Shown here: positions 22,931-33,275 of the stretch, one piece after another | Layout of the letters: each line of letters begins with the position of its first letter | Position numbering within the stretch: the stretch's first letter is position 1 | NCBI GenBank assembly: GCA_016868295.1 | Contig: VGHJ01000025.1 | Span: 1-36,116 of the forward strand | Length of the DNA: 36,116 nt | Source: Betaproteobacteria bacterium | Lineage (GTDB): Bacteria > Pseudomonadota > Gammaproteobacteria > Burkholderiales > Rhodocyclaceae | Direction: 5' to 3' | Notes under the pieces: model-generated | The model's input: only the letters and a program-made list of their open reading frames with translations | The model's database searches: none | Told to the model about the DNA's origin: nothing | Made by a program: the position numbers and the translations under genes

Positions 22931-23625
22931 TTCGCCGGCAACTCGAAATTCAGCGTGGTGGCCTGGATCAGGGTGTCGGCCTTGCCGTCGTCGAGCGGCG
23001 TCTCGAGGCTGGCGGCGATCATCTGCAGGCCGCCGTGGCGGATCTTCAGCACCACCGTGCCGTCTTCCCCCGTGGCGCCGCGCGTGGCGCCGTCGTAGGC
23101 CACCGGCACACCAGCGCGCGGCCTGCCGCCGAGCGTGACGCGCACCGTGATCTTGTCGTCGACGCCGAGGCGGAAAGGATCGTCGACCGGCGTGAGTTCC
23201 AGCCCGGGCGTCAGCGGCTGCGCCAGCGCGGCGCTCCAGCGGCTGAGGCGCTTGACAGAATCCTCCGAGCGCCAGCTCTTCAGCACGCCGGCGATGCCGG
23301 TCTTCGGCGCGTTCTTCGTCTCCCAGGCGGTCTTCGTCCAGTAACCGGAGGAGGCCGCGACGAACAGCGCGGCGCAGTCGCCGGCGAGCTTCACCGGATA
23401 GGCCGGCGCGACGGCGAGGGACTTCGTCCTGCCCTGCGCGTCGGCGCACCGCGCCTTCTGCACGAAATCCGCCGCATACGGCACGCGCTCGGCGCCGGCG
23501 TGCGCGCCGGTGCGGTGGCCCTGCTGCAGGACGTAGGCGCCCGCCTCCCGCTCCAGCCAGAGGTCGTGGGCGGCGGCCGGCAGGGCCGACGCCAGCAGCA
23601 GGAGCAGGCATCGTGTGAACTTCAT
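22927..23625 (-). CDS. nikK: NikK-like periplasmic protein (DUF4198)
   Basis: The 232-residue product has a signal peptide (1-18, cut after AAA) and mature start HDLWLER, the hallmark of DUF4198 proteins. A C-terminal Ig-like beta domain follows (DKITVRVTLGGRPRAGVPVAY, then GEDGTVVLKIRHGGLQMI). DUF4198 proteins accompany Ni/Co ECF transporters as NikK and are thought to handle the metal in the periplasm. I chose ATG 23625, which gives a proper signal peptide; starts at 23649, 23637 and 23634 would prefix MNVVMMFY. It is the first gene of the nickel group. Confidence 0.78.
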   Translation of the reverse strand: MKFTRCLLLLLASALPAAAHDLWLEREAGAYVLQQGHRTGAHAGAERVPYAADFVQKARCADAQGRTKSLAVAPAYPVKLAGDCAALFVAASSGYWTKTAWETKNAPKTGIAGVLKSWRSEDSVKRLSRWSAALAQPLTPGLELTPVDDPFRLGVDDKITVRVTLGGRPRAGVPVAYDGATRGATGEDGTVVLKIRHGGLQMIAASLETPLDDGKADTLIQATTLNFELPAK

Positions 23626-23723
23626 ATAAAACATCATAACAACATTCATGCCAGCCCGGAACTGACCACAACAGACTGATTCAAAAAGGATAGACGGCCG
23701 TCAGGGCGATCAGCCGGTTTGCG

Positions 23724-23751
23724 ATTATGCGATATTGTGAAAACATCTTAA
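23724..23751 (-). promoter_or_regulatory. candidate promoter of the nickel-uptake genes
   Basis: On the minus strand TTAAGA (23751-23746) and CATAAT (23729-23724) are 16 bases apart in the 136-base gap between ureG and nikK. I saw no NikR box and no riboswitch there. Confidence 0.35.
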
Positions 23752-23761
23752 CCAGGCCAGC

Positions 23762-24388
23762 CTATGCAGCCTGCCGCGCCTTCAACATGCCCTCGCGCTC
23801 GATGAAGGCAATGATCTCGGCCAGCCCCTGACCGGTCTTCATGTTGCTGAAGACGAAGGGGCGCTCGCCGCGCATCCGCTTCGCGTCGCGCTTCATCACC
23901 TCGAGCGAGGCGCCGACCAACGGCGCGAGATCGATCTTGTTGATCACCAGCAGGTCGGACTTGGTGATGCCGGGGCCACCCTTCCTCGGGATCTTGTCGC
24001 CGGCGGCGACGTCGATGACGTAGAGCGTGAGATCGGACAGCTCCGGACTGAAGGTCGCCGCCAGGTTGTCGCCGCCGCTCTCGATGAGCACCAGCTCGAT
24101 GCCGGGGAAGCGCGCCTGCAGCCGCGCCACAGCCTCGAGGTTGATCGAGGCGTCCTCGCGGATGGCGGTGTGCGGGCAACCGCCGGTCTCGACGCCGAGA
24201 ATGCGCTCGGGCGGCAAGGCCTCGTTGCGCACGAGGAACTGCGCGTCCTCCTCGGTGTAGATGTCGTTGGTGACGGCGGCCAAGTTGTATTTGTCGCGCA
24301 AGGCCTTGCACAGAGCGAGGGTCAGCGCCGTCTTGCCGGAACCGACCGGTCCGCCAATGCCTACACGAAGCGCCTGTTTCGTTTTCAT
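23762..24388 (-). CDS. ureG: urease accessory GTPase UreG
   Basis: UreG is the SIMIBI GTPase that delivers nickel to apo-urease with UreD and UreF. The 208-residue product has P-loop [13 protein letters not shown], the metal-site CPH motif in [36 protein letters not shown], and NKIDLA as base-recognition motif. ATG 24388 is chosen because AAGGAGA lies about six bases upstream; a start at 24403 adds five residues. It is separated from ureF by 157 bases containing two hairpins. Confidence 0.97.
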   Translation of the reverse strand: MKTKQALRVGIGGPVGSGKTALTLALCKALRDKYNLAAVTNDIYTEEDAQFLVRNEALPPERILGVETGGCPHTAIREDASINLEAVARLQARFPGIELVLIESGGDNLAATFSPELSDLTLYVIDVAAGDKIPRKGGPGITKSDLLVINKIDLAPLVGASLEVMKRDAKRMRGERPFVFSNMKTGQGLAEIIAFIEREGMLKARQAA

Positions 24389-24413
24389 GTACGTCTCCTT
24401 CAAAATAAGGACT

Positions 24414-24507
24414 CCCTCTCCCCCGGCATCGGGGGAGAGGGCTGGGGAGAGGGGGATGCCGCCGAGCGCCCCTCTCCCTGCCCCTCTCCTCGCAAGCGGG
24501 GCGAGGG
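24414..24507. repeat. tandem REP-like hairpins between ureF and ureG
   Basis: 24414-24441 is a perfect 12-base stem (CCCTCTCCCCCG / CGGGGGAGAGGG) around GCAT. 24470-24507 holds a second, imperfect unit with CCCCTCTCC and GGGGCGAGGG. Neither has a following T-run on the minus strand. They fill most of the intergenic space and could stabilise or attenuate the message. Confidence 0.75.
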
Positions 24508-24545
24508 AACGAAAATTGGTCGTATGTCCAACTTCTCGGCCGCAC

Positions 24546-25223
24546 TCAAGACCTGAACAGCCGCGAATACTGCGTCTCGTGGCGGCAACTGGCTATGGCG
24601 AAGCCGGGCGCGAGATTACTCCACGTCTCGGGCTCCAGCGCCAGCGCGGACTGCGCGATCGCCGGTAGGCGCGCCCCCAGCGCAAGCAGGATGCGCTGGC
24701 CGGCGCTCTGGCCCAGCGGCACGGCTTTCAGCGCCGCCATGACCAGGTTCTCCGACCATGTCCACAGCCAGACCGTCAGCGCATCCTCGGGGGGAATGTT
24801 CCATGCCGCGGCGGCGGCACTCCAGGCGGCGGGGAAGCTCGCCTCACCGTGCACATCGAGCGCGGCCAGTTTGTTCGCCGGGAAGTCACCCAACTCGCGC
24901 AACAGACGCACGAGCGAATAGCCCATCTGCAGGGTCTCGGCGCGCAGTTCGGCCGACTCGCGGCTGGCGAGATAGAACCCGTTCAATTCCCGTATCGCAT
25001 CGAGATCTTCGCGGCTCCAAGCGTCAATCAGGCGCGCCAGGAGCGGCGCCTCGAAGCGGCCGTGGTTGTGCTCGAGCAGGTCGCCGATCCACACAAGCGA
25101 CGAGGCCTCATCGCGCACCGTTCCCTCCTCGATGGCCCATTCCAGCCCCTGCGAATAGCTGAAGGCGCCCACTGGCAGGGCCGGACTGGCGAGTTGCAGG
25201 AGGCGCGCCAGGGCCAGGCTCAT
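24546..25223 (-). CDS. ureF: urease accessory protein UreF
   Basis: UreF bridges UreD and UreG in the nickel-insertion complex. The 225-residue all-helical product starts with [27 protein letters not shown], the family signature, and contains [16 protein letters not shown] and the C-terminal SRLFRS end. ATG 25223 overlaps the ureE stop as ATGA. Confidence 0.95.
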   Translation of the reverse strand: MSLALARLLQLASPALPVGAFSYSQGLEWAIEEGTVRDEASSLVWIGDLLEHNHGRFEAPLLARLIDAWSREDLDAIRELNGFYLASRESAELRAETLQMGYSLVRLLRELGDFPANKLAALDVHGEASFPAAWSAAAAAWNIPPEDALTVWLWTWSENLVMAALKAVPLGQSAGQRILLALGARLPAIAQSALALEPETWSNLAPGFAIASCRHETQYSRLFRS

Positions 25224-25705
25224 CGCTGCATGAAATGGTCGTGGATGCGCCCACCGTGCCCTTCGCCGTCGGCGCTGTGGCCGTGGCCGGCGTAGGCGCC
25301 GCTCTCCGGCTCGAAGGGGGCGACGACATCCTGCACCGGCAGGCCGAGGCCGCGCACCATGGCGGCCAGCACGGCATCGCGGGCGAAGCGCAGGCGGCCG
25401 GGCTGGATCTCGACGGCGACGTGGCGGTTGCCGAGATGGTAGGCGGCGCGCAGGAGCAGCAGCGCATCGTCGCTCACAGCCTCGCACAGCGCCTCGGCCG
25501 CGGCCGCCACCTCGACGATGCGCCCGTCGCTGGCCTCAAGCCGGTCGCCGCCGCGCAGCACCGTGCCGCGCGCGAGGAACAGGCCGCACTCCTCGCCGCC
25601 GAGGAGCTGGGTGCGCAGCCGGCTCTTGCAGCGCGCCTCGAAGGGCAGCAGCAGCTTTTCCGTGGGCGGGGCGCCAGCGGCGGCGCGTTTCTCGATGACG
25701 ATCAT
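25220..25705 (-). CDS. ureE: urease nickel chaperone UreE
   Basis: UreE carries Ni2+ to UreG. The 161-residue product has the N-terminal peptide-binding domain (GLFLARGTVLRGGDRLEASDGRIV) and the metal domain with the dimer-interface His in AYHLGNRHV (H90, H95). The tail is His-containing (H141, H143, H150, H155, H157) but less extreme than in Klebsiella. The start at 25705 lies two bases after the ureC stop. Confidence 0.95.
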   Translation of the reverse strand: MIVIEKRAAAGAPPTEKLLLPFEARCKSRLRTQLLGGEECGLFLARGTVLRGGDRLEASDGRIVEVAAAAEALCEAVSDDALLLLRAAYHLGNRHVAVEIQPGRLRFARDAVLAAMVRGLGLPVQDVVAPFEPESGAYAGHGHSADGEGHGGRIHDHFMQR

Positions 25706-25707
25706 GT

Positions 25708-27405
<1,698 letters not shown>

Positions 27406-27429
27406 GGGAGGTCTCCAGGGAGGACTGTT

Positions 27430-27475
27430 GTCCCCGCGGAAGCGGGGACCCATGGATTCCCGCTTCCGCGGGAAT
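27430..27475. repeat. double hairpin repeat between ureB and ureC
   Basis: 27430-27449 is GTCCCCGC-GGAA-GCGGGGAC and 27456-27475 is ATTCCCGC-TTCC-GCGGGAAT. The two halves are themselves inverted copies around CCATGG. This is the widespread GTCATTCCCGC-type proteobacterial repeat, a different family from the CCCTCTCCC hairpins. Confidence 0.85.
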
Positions 27476-27496
27476 GACGAATCGGGATGTCAGCGC

Positions 27497-27805
27497 TCAT
27501 TTGAGTTTTCCCTGGATCTTGCCCTGGAAGCCGTACACCTTGCGCGCGCCGCGCAGCGGAATGAGCTGCACCGTGCGCTTCTGCCCCGGCTCGAAGCGCA
27601 CGGCGGTGCCGGCGGCGATGTCGAGGCGACAGCCGCGCGCCCGCTCGCGCTCGAAGGACAGCGCGGCATTGGTCTCAAAGAAGTGGTAGTGCGAGCCGAC
27701 CTGGATCGGCCGGTCGCCGGTGTTGGCGACGACGAGCCTGACGGCGCGCTGGCCGGAATTCAGCTCGATCTCGCCGGCCTCGATCTTCATTTCGCCTGGG
27801 ATCAT
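27497..27805 (-). CDS. ureB: urease beta subunit
   Basis: Structural subunit of the UreABC trimer. The 102-residue product begins [18 protein letters not shown] and contains the family core [20 protein letters not shown] and [15 protein letters not shown]. It starts eight bases after ureA. Confidence 0.96.
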   Translation of the reverse strand: MIPGEMKIEAGEIELNSGQRAVRLVVANTGDRPIQVGSHYHFFETNAALSFERERARGCRLDIAAGTAVRFEPGQKRTVQLIPLRGARKVYGFQGKIQGKLK

Positions 27806-27813
27806 GGTCGCAC

Positions 27814-28116
27814 CTATACGATGGGGTTGTGCACGGTGACGAGCTTGGTGCCGTCTGGGAAGGTCGCCTCGACCTGGATATCGGGGATCAGCTCCGCCAC
27901 GCCCTCCATGACCTCGGCACGCGTGAGCAGCGTCGCGCCCCAGCCCATCAGATCCGCCACCGTGCGGCCGTCGCGGGCGCCCTCCATGATCGCCGCGGAA
28001 ATGAAGGCGACCGCTTCGGGATAGTTGAGCTTGAGGCCGCGCGCGCGGCGCCGCTCGGCGAGCAGCGCGGCGGTGAAGATGAGCAGCTTGTCCTTTTCTC
28101 TCGGTGTGAGTTCCAT
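27814..28116 (-). CDS. ureA: urease gamma subunit
   Basis: Smallest urease subunit. The 100-residue product begins [23 protein letters not shown] and contains [21 protein letters not shown], and ends [18 protein letters not shown], all typical. It lies 12 bases after ureD. Confidence 0.97.
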   Translation of the reverse strand: MELTPREKDKLLIFTAALLAERRRARGLKLNYPEAVAFISAAIMEGARDGRTVADLMGWGATLLTRAEVMEGVAELIPDIQVEATFPDGTKLVTVHNPIV

Positions 28117-28128
28117 TCCTCCCCCTGT

Positions 28129-28965
28129 TCAGGTGTTCCAGATGCGCGGCCGCTGCGCCTCGCGGCCGACGAAGGCCGGCCGCAGATGCCGCCAGAGGCC
28201 TTCCAGCCAGTCGCGCGCCGCCTCGCCCGAATCGCCCAGCCAGCGCGCCACGACAAGATCGGGCAGCGCGGTGACTCCGCAGCGCGCCCCCTCCACCGTG
28301 CCGACCTCGCGGCAGGCGGCGATCAGCGCCGCCTCAGACGGCGCGCCCGCCGCCAGCAGCGTGGCGCTCACCGTGCAGCCGGCGAAGCCCGCCGGCGAAT
28401 CCAGCCAGGGCGAGCCGCCTTCGAGCGCGCCCTGCTCCGCCCACAGCAGCCGCCCTTCGCGCACGATGCGCGTGGCCAGGCGCAGGCTGCCGCGCGCAAA
28501 GCGCTCGCCCGAGGCGCTGCGCCCGAGGCAGAGGATTTCCCAGCCGAAATAGCGCGCCCCGGCGGCGAGTTCGATGCGCGTGCGCATCGCCGCGCGCGCC
28601 CCGTCGAAGACGATGGTTTCCTGCGGCAGCCATTCCGCCGTGCCGCCGGGACTGACTTTTATCTCGATGTCCTGGCTCGCCCGGCGGCCATCGGAGCGGT
28701 ACCACTTGCCGGCGCCCGGCGTGGTGAGCAGCGCCTGCGCGCCCTCGCCGACCTCAATACCGATGTCCAGTGCGTCGCCGCCGGCGATGCCGGCCGGCGG
28801 GTGCAGCACGATGACGTGGCAGACCGCCTCGCCTTCGGGATAGAGCGGCTTCTGCACGGCCAGTGGTCCGCTGTGGCGCCGCCGCGCCAGCACCGTGCCC
28901 TCGCCGCGGCAAGCGAAGTGCAGATCGAGCTCGGCCTGCCATCCCAGCGGCTCGCCGTGCTTCAT
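28129..28965 (-). CDS. ureD: urease accessory protein UreD
   Basis: Scaffold that binds apo-urease and UreF for nickel insertion. The 278-residue product contains [29 protein letters not shown], and [13 protein letters not shown], all UreD signatures. Its ATG overlaps the urtE stop (ATGA), physically coupling urea import to the urease genes. Copy 7 of the dispersed motif lies in it. Confidence 0.95.
   Translation of the reverse strand: MKHGEPLGWQAELDLHFACRGEGTVLARRRHSGPLAVQKPLYPEGEAVCHVIVLHPPAGIAGGDALDIGIEVGEGAQALLTTPGAGKWYRSDGRRASQDIEIKVSPGGTAEWLPQETIVFDGARAAMRTRIELAAGARYFGWEILCLGRSASGERFARGSLRLATRIVREGRLLWAEQGALEGGSPWLDSPAGFAGCTVSATLLAAGAPSEAALIAACREVGTVEGARCGVTALPDLVVARWLGDSGEAARDWLEGLWRHLRPAFVGREAQRPRIWNT
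28636..28659 (-). repeat. dispersed bipartite motif, copy 7
   Basis: On the minus strand AAAGTCAGTC, eight bases, ACGGCG, in ureD on the coding strand (I-K-V-S-P-G-G-T-A). Confidence 0.6.
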
Positions 28966-29654
28966 ACCGACAGTGTTTCCCTCACGCCATCCTTGTCCAT
29001 GTCGCTGCCCAGCCCGCGCATCACAATCTCCCCGCGCTCCATGACCAGGTAGTGGTCGGCCAGCGAGCGCGCGAAGTCATAGTACTGCTCGACGAGCAGG
29101 ATGGCCATCTCGCCGGACTCGGCCAGCGCCCGGATGGCGCGCTCGATGTCCTTGATGATGGAGGGCTGGATGCCCTCGGTCGGCTCGTCGAGAATCAGCA
29201 GCCGCGGCCCGATCGCCAGCGCCCGGCCGATGGCGAGCTGCTGCTGCTGGCCGCCGGAGAGGTCGCCGCCGCGCCGGCGCAGCATCTGTTTCAGCACCGG
29301 GAACATCTCGAAGATGCGCGGCGGCAATTCTGCGCCGCGCGGGCGCGTCGCCAGGCCCATTTCGAGGTTCTCCGAGACGGTGAGGCGCGGGAAGATCTCG
29401 CGCCCCTGCGGCACGTAGCCGATGCCGGCGCGCACGCGCTCGTGCGGCGCCGCCCGCGTCAGGTCGTGGCCCTCGAAGGCGATGCCGCCGGTGGCGGCGG
29501 GCACCAGGCCCATCAGGCATTTCAGCAGCGTCGTCTTGCCGACGCCGTTGCGGCCGAGCAGCGCCGTGACCTTGCCGGCCGGCGCCTCGAAGGCGAGATT
29601 GCGCAGGATGTAGCTGCCGCCGTAGTACTGGTTGAGGTTGTCGACTGTCAGCAT
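28962..29654 (-). CDS. urtE: urea ABC transporter ATP-binding protein UrtE
   Basis: LivF-type ATPase of the urea importer. The 230-residue product has Walker A GRNGVGKTT (34-42), PQGREIFPRLTVSENL, signature LSGGQQQQLAIGRAL and Walker B LLILDEPTEGIQP. It starts two bases after the urtD stop. Confidence 0.95.
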   Translation of the reverse strand: MLTVDNLNQYYGGSYILRNLAFEAPAGKVTALLGRNGVGKTTLLKCLMGLVPAATGGIAFEGHDLTRAAPHERVRAGIGYVPQGREIFPRLTVSENLEMGLATRPRGAELPPRIFEMFPVLKQMLRRRGGDLSGGQQQQLAIGRALAIGPRLLILDEPTEGIQPSIIKDIERAIRALAESGEMAILLVEQYYDFARSLADHYLVMERGEIVMRGLGSDMDKDGVRETLSV

Positions 29655-29656
29655 GG

Positions 29657-30562
29657 CTATCTTCCGAGATACACCTCGATCACGCGCGGGTCGTTCTGCA
29701 CGGTTTCCAGGCCGCCCTCGGCGATCACGCTGCCCTCGTGCAGCACGGTAACCTTGCCGCCGAGCAGCTTGATGAAAGCCATGTCGTGCTCGACAACGAC
29801 GAGGGAATGCTTCCCCACCAACGACTTGAACAGCTCGGCGGTGCGCTCGGTCTCCTCGTCGGTCATGCCGGCCACCGGCTCGTCGAGCAGCAGCAGCTTC
29901 GGCTCCTGCATGAGCAGCATGCCGATCTCCAGCCACTGCTTCTGGCCATGCGAGAGCAGGCCGGCCGGGCGGTCGGCCTCGGCGTCGAGGCGGATCAGGC
30001 GTAGCGTCTCGGTGATGCGGTCGCGCGTCGCGTCGTCGAGCTCGGCGAGCAGGGCCCGGCGCACGCGCTTGTCCGTCTTCATGGCGAGTTCCAGGTTCTC
30101 GAACACCGTGTGGTTCTCGAAGATGGTCGGCTTCTGGAACTTGCGCCCGATGCCGGCGTGAGCGATCTCCGCCTCGGACATGCGACGCAAATTCATCGTC
30201 TGGCCGAAGAAGGCGCTGCCCGAGTCCGGCCGCGTCTTGCCGGTGATGACGTCCATCATGGTCGTCTTGCCGGCGCCGTTCGGGCCGATGATGCAGCGCA
30301 GTTCGCCGGCGTCGATGGCCAGCGAAAGGCTGTTGAGCGCCTTAAAGCCGTCGAAGCTGACGCTGATGTCGTCGAGGTAGAGGATGACGCCGTGCGAAAG
30401 GTCGACCTCGCCCGGCTTGACCAGGTGGGCCATGCCGGTGGACACACCCTCGCGGCTCTTCTCCTTCTCTTCCAGCTTGGCCTTCAGCTCGGGCGGCGGC
30501 AACACCAGGCCCGGCGGCGCGATGCCGAAGGTCGGAGGAATCAGGAAGTCGCGCAGATTCAT
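29657..30562 (-). CDS. urtD: urea ABC transporter ATP-binding protein UrtD
   Basis: LivG-type ATPase of the urea importer. The 301-residue product has Walker A GPNGAGKTT, signature LSHGQKQWLEIG, Walker B LLLLDEPVAGM and switch His in VVEHDM. About 60 residues precede the ATPase fold; the first 43, Pro-rich then charged (KAKLEEKEKSREG), look like an extra extension, since MAHLVKPGEVDLSHG at M44 resembles a usual start. The ATGA overlap with urtC supports the long form. Confidence 0.94.
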   Translation of the reverse strand: MNLRDFLIPPTFGIAPPGLVLPPPELKAKLEEKEKSREGVSTGMAHLVKPGEVDLSHGVILYLDDISVSFDGFKALNSLSLAIDAGELRCIIGPNGAGKTTMMDVITGKTRPDSGSAFFGQTMNLRRMSEAEIAHAGIGRKFQKPTIFENHTVFENLELAMKTDKRVRRALLAELDDATRDRITETLRLIRLDAEADRPAGLLSHGQKQWLEIGMLLMQEPKLLLLDEPVAGMTDEETERTAELFKSLVGKHSLVVVEHDMAFIKLLGGKVTVLHEGSVIAEGGLETVQNDPRVIEVYLGR

Positions 30563-31662
30563 TTCTTCTCTCGTCTCAGGCGGCGCCACAGGCCCACCAC
30601 GCCGTCGGGCAGCCACAGCGTGACGGCGATGAAGAGGAAGCCGAGAAAGAACAGCCAGTACTCGGGGAAGGCCACGGTGAAGAAGCTCTTCGCCAGGTTC
30701 ACGATGACGGCGCCGATCACCGCGCCGATCAGCGTCGCACGCCCGCCCACCGCCACCCAGATGGCGATCTCGATGGAGTTGGCGGGACTCATCTCGCCCG
30801 GGTTGATGATGCCGACCTGCGGCACGTAGAGCGCGCCGGCCACGGCGCAGAGCAGCGCGGAGAGCGTCCAGATGGCCAGCTTGTACCAGAGCGGGTTGTA
30901 GCCGAGGAACATCACCCGGCTCTCGGCGTCGCGGATCGAGGCCAGCACGCGGCCGAAGCGCGAAGTCACCAGGTAGCGGCCGAGCGCCAGCGTGAGCATC
31001 AGCATCAGCGCGGACAGCGCGAACAGCGTCACGCGCATCTCGGGCGAGGTGATGCTGTAGCCGAGGATGCGCTTGAAATCGGTGAAGCCGTTATTCCCGC
31101 CGAAGCCGGTCTCGTTGCGGAAGAAGAACAGCATGGCGGCGAAGGTCATCGCCTGGGTGATGATGGAGAAGTACACCCCCTTGATGCGCGAGCGGAAGGC
31201 GAAGAAGCCGAAGAGGAAGGCGAGCAGCGCCGGCACGGTCAGCACCAGGATCACGACCCAGAGGAAGCTGTCGCTGCCCGTCCAGTACCAGGGCAGTTCC
31301 TTCCAGTCGAGGAAGACCATGAAGTCCGGCAGGTCGGACTGGTACGAGCCGTCGCGGCCGATCTGGCGCATCAGGTACATGCCGAAGGCGTAGCCGCCCA
31401 GCGCGAAGAACACGCCATGGCCGAGCGAGAGGATGCCGGCGTAGCCCCAGATCAGGTCCATCGCCACGGCGACGATGGCGTAGCACATGATCTTGCCGGC
31501 CAGCGTGATGACGTAGGTGGAAACGTGGAGGGGATTGTCCGGCGGCACCGCCAGGTGCAACACCGGCACCAGCACCAAAGTCAGCAGCGCGAACACGGCG
31601 AGAGCGAGAGCGCCCTTCGGCCCGAGCGCGCGGTAGAGGCGAACAATGAAAGGCGTGCGCAT
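30559..31662 (-). CDS. urtC: urea ABC transporter permease UrtC
   Basis: LivM-type permease. The 367-residue product has eight to ten hydrophobic helices, the region MDLIWGYAGILSLGHGVFFALGG near 75-100 and the coupling segment FGRVLASIRDAESRVMFLGYN. Its ATG shares one base with the urtB stop (TGATG). Confidence 0.94.
   Translation of the reverse strand: MRTPFIVRLYRALGPKGALALAVFALLTLVLVPVLHLAVPPDNPLHVSTYVITLAGKIMCYAIVAVAMDLIWGYAGILSLGHGVFFALGGYAFGMYLMRQIGRDGSYQSDLPDFMVFLDWKELPWYWTGSDSFLWVVILVLTVPALLAFLFGFFAFRSRIKGVYFSIITQAMTFAAMLFFFRNETGFGGNNGFTDFKRILGYSITSPEMRVTLFALSALMLMLTLALGRYLVTSRFGRVLASIRDAESRVMFLGYNPLWYKLAIWTLSALLCAVAGALYVPQVGIINPGEMSPANSIEIAIWVAVGGRATLIGAVIGAVIVNLAKSFFTVAFPEYWLFFLGFLFIAVTLWLPDGVVGLWRRLRREKK
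31577..31600 (+). repeat. dispersed bipartite motif, variant copy
   Basis: AAAGTCAGCA, eight bases, ACGGCG, in urtC on the non-coding strand (coding A-V-F-A-L-L-T-L). Confidence 0.5.
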
Positions 31663-33185
31663 CAGTCCACCACCCTGCCTTTGAGTGCGAACAGGCCCTG
31701 CGGCCGCTTCTGGATGAAGACGATGATGAACACCAGCACGACGATCTTGGCGATCACCGCGCCGGTCCAGCCCTCGAGGAACTTGGTCACCACGCCGAGG
31801 CCGAGCGCCGCCCACACCGCGCCGGCGAGCTGGCCGACGCCGCCCAGCACCACCACCATGAAGGAGTCGACGATGTAGCCCTGCCCCATGTCGGGGCCGA
31901 CGTTGCCGATCTGCGACAGCGCCACGCCGCCCAGCCCGGCGATGCCGGCGCCGATGCCGAAGGCCAGGGTGTCGACGCGGCCGGTCGGCACGCCGACGCA
32001 GCCGGCCATCGGTCGGTTCTGCGTCACGGCGCGCACGAAGAGGCCGAGCCGCGTGAGATTCAGGACGGCCCACATCAGCGCCAGCACGCCGACCGAGAAA
32101 GCGACGATGGCGATGCGGTTCCACGGCAGCATGGTGCCGAACAGCTCGACGCCGCCGGACATCCACGATGGGTTGGCCACCTCGACGTTCTGCGCGCCGA
32201 ATAATGTCCGCGCCGCCTGGATCAGCATCAGGCTGATGCCCCAGGTGGCAAGCAAGGTTTCCAGCGGCCGGCCGTAGAGGTGGCGGATGACCAGGCGCTC
32301 GAGCGCCATGCCGACCAGCGCGGTGACGAGGAAGGCGACCGGGATCGCCGCCAGCACGTAGGCGTCGAGCAGCCCCGGCGCGTAGCTGCGGAACAGGCCC
32401 TGCACGGCGAAGGTGGCGTAGGCGCCGATCATGAGGAATTCGCCGTGCGCCATGTTGATGACGCCCATCACGCCGTAGGTGATGGCGAGTCCCAGCGCTG
32501 CCAGCAGCAGGATGCTACCGAGCGACAGGCCGGAGAAGACGCGACCGATGTTCTCGGCGGTGCCGAGGCGGGACTCGACCTGCTTCAGCGCGGCGGTGGC
32601 GGCGCGGCGCACCTCGGCGTCCGGCTCGGCCCACGCGCTGCCGTTTTTCGCCAGCAGGCCGAGCAGAAGGGATTTCGTGTGGGGACTGTTGCCGGCGGCG
32701 AGGGCCTGCACCGCGACGAGGCGCTGCTTCGCGTCTTCCGACTGCAGGCTGACCTGGGCATGCACGAGCGAGAGCAGGCGCTTGATCTCCGCATCGCTTT
32801 CCTGCGCCAGCGCCTTGACCAGCACGCCGAACAATTTGGCGTCCGCGCTCGCCTGCAATTCCTTCACCGCCGCCAGTCGCGCGGCGCGGTCGGCGTCGAA
32901 GAGGCGCAGGCTGGCCAGCGCGGCGGCCAGTTCGCCGCGGATGCGGTTGTTGATGGTGATGTCCTCGCCCTTGGGATCTTTCAGGCTGCCGTCGGCGAGG
33001 GACTGCAGCACGCGCGTGGCCTCCGAGGCGTCCTCGCTATCGGCGAGCGCCCAGATGGCGGCGATCTTCTCATCGGAATCCTCGGCGGAGAGCTGCGCGA
33101 CAAGCTTCGCATCGAGCGCGGCCTGGGCCGGCGCGGCAAGGAGTGCAAAAAGGCCGAACAGCAGCAGGAGAATGCGCGTTTTCAT
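31662..33185 (-). CDS. urtB: urea ABC transporter permease UrtB
   Basis: LivH-type permease. The 507-residue product starts with a signal peptide (1-22, cut after AQA) and a periplasmic helical-repeat region to about 195 (KIAAIWALADSEDASEATRVL, RLFDADRAARLAAVKELQA), as is usual for UrtB. The permease core follows (LGLAITYGVMGVINMAHGEFLMIGAY, ATWGISLMLIQAARTLFG, VTQNRPMAGCVGV). A hairpin repeat separates it from urtA. Confidence 0.94.
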   Translation of the reverse strand: MKTRILLLLFGLFALLAAPAQAALDAKLVAQLSAEDSDEKIAAIWALADSEDASEATRVLQSLADGSLKDPKGEDITINNRIRGELAAALASLRLFDADRAARLAAVKELQASADAKLFGVLVKALAQESDAEIKRLLSLVHAQVSLQSEDAKQRLVAVQALAAGNSPHTKSLLLGLLAKNGSAWAEPDAEVRRAATAALKQVESRLGTAENIGRVFSGLSLGSILLLAALGLAITYGVMGVINMAHGEFLMIGAYATFAVQGLFRSYAPGLLDAYVLAAIPVAFLVTALVGMALERLVIRHLYGRPLETLLATWGISLMLIQAARTLFGAQNVEVANPSWMSGGVELFGTMLPWNRIAIVAFSVGVLALMWAVLNLTRLGLFVRAVTQNRPMAGCVGVPTGRVDTLAFGIGAGIAGLGGVALSQIGNVGPDMGQGYIVDSFMVVVLGGVGQLAGAVWAALGLGVVTKFLEGWTGAVIAKIVVLVFIIVFIQKRPQGLFALKGRVVD

Positions 33186-33216
33186 TGTTCTTGTCAGGTT
33201 GATGGTGGCCGACCCA

Positions 33217-33268
33217 CCCTCTCCCCAACCCTCTACCGTCCTGGCGGGAGAGGGGCCGGGGGAGAGGG
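33217..33268. repeat. nested REP-like hairpin between urtA and urtB
   Basis: Outer arms CCCTCTCCCC (33217-33226) and GGGGAGAGGG (33259-33268) enclose an inner stem CCCTCTACCG/CGGGAGAGGG with one mismatch. It begins eight bases beyond the urtA stop. Position after the binding-protein gene fits a role in keeping urtA mRNA more abundant than the permease mRNA. Confidence 0.75.
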
Positions 33269-33275
33269 CCGCAGC

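Noticed and set aside
23626-23761. NikR operator or metal riboswitch before the nickel genes
   Set aside because: I found no GTATGA-type inverted pair and no conserved riboswitch core; only a weak sigma-70-like promoter could be supported.
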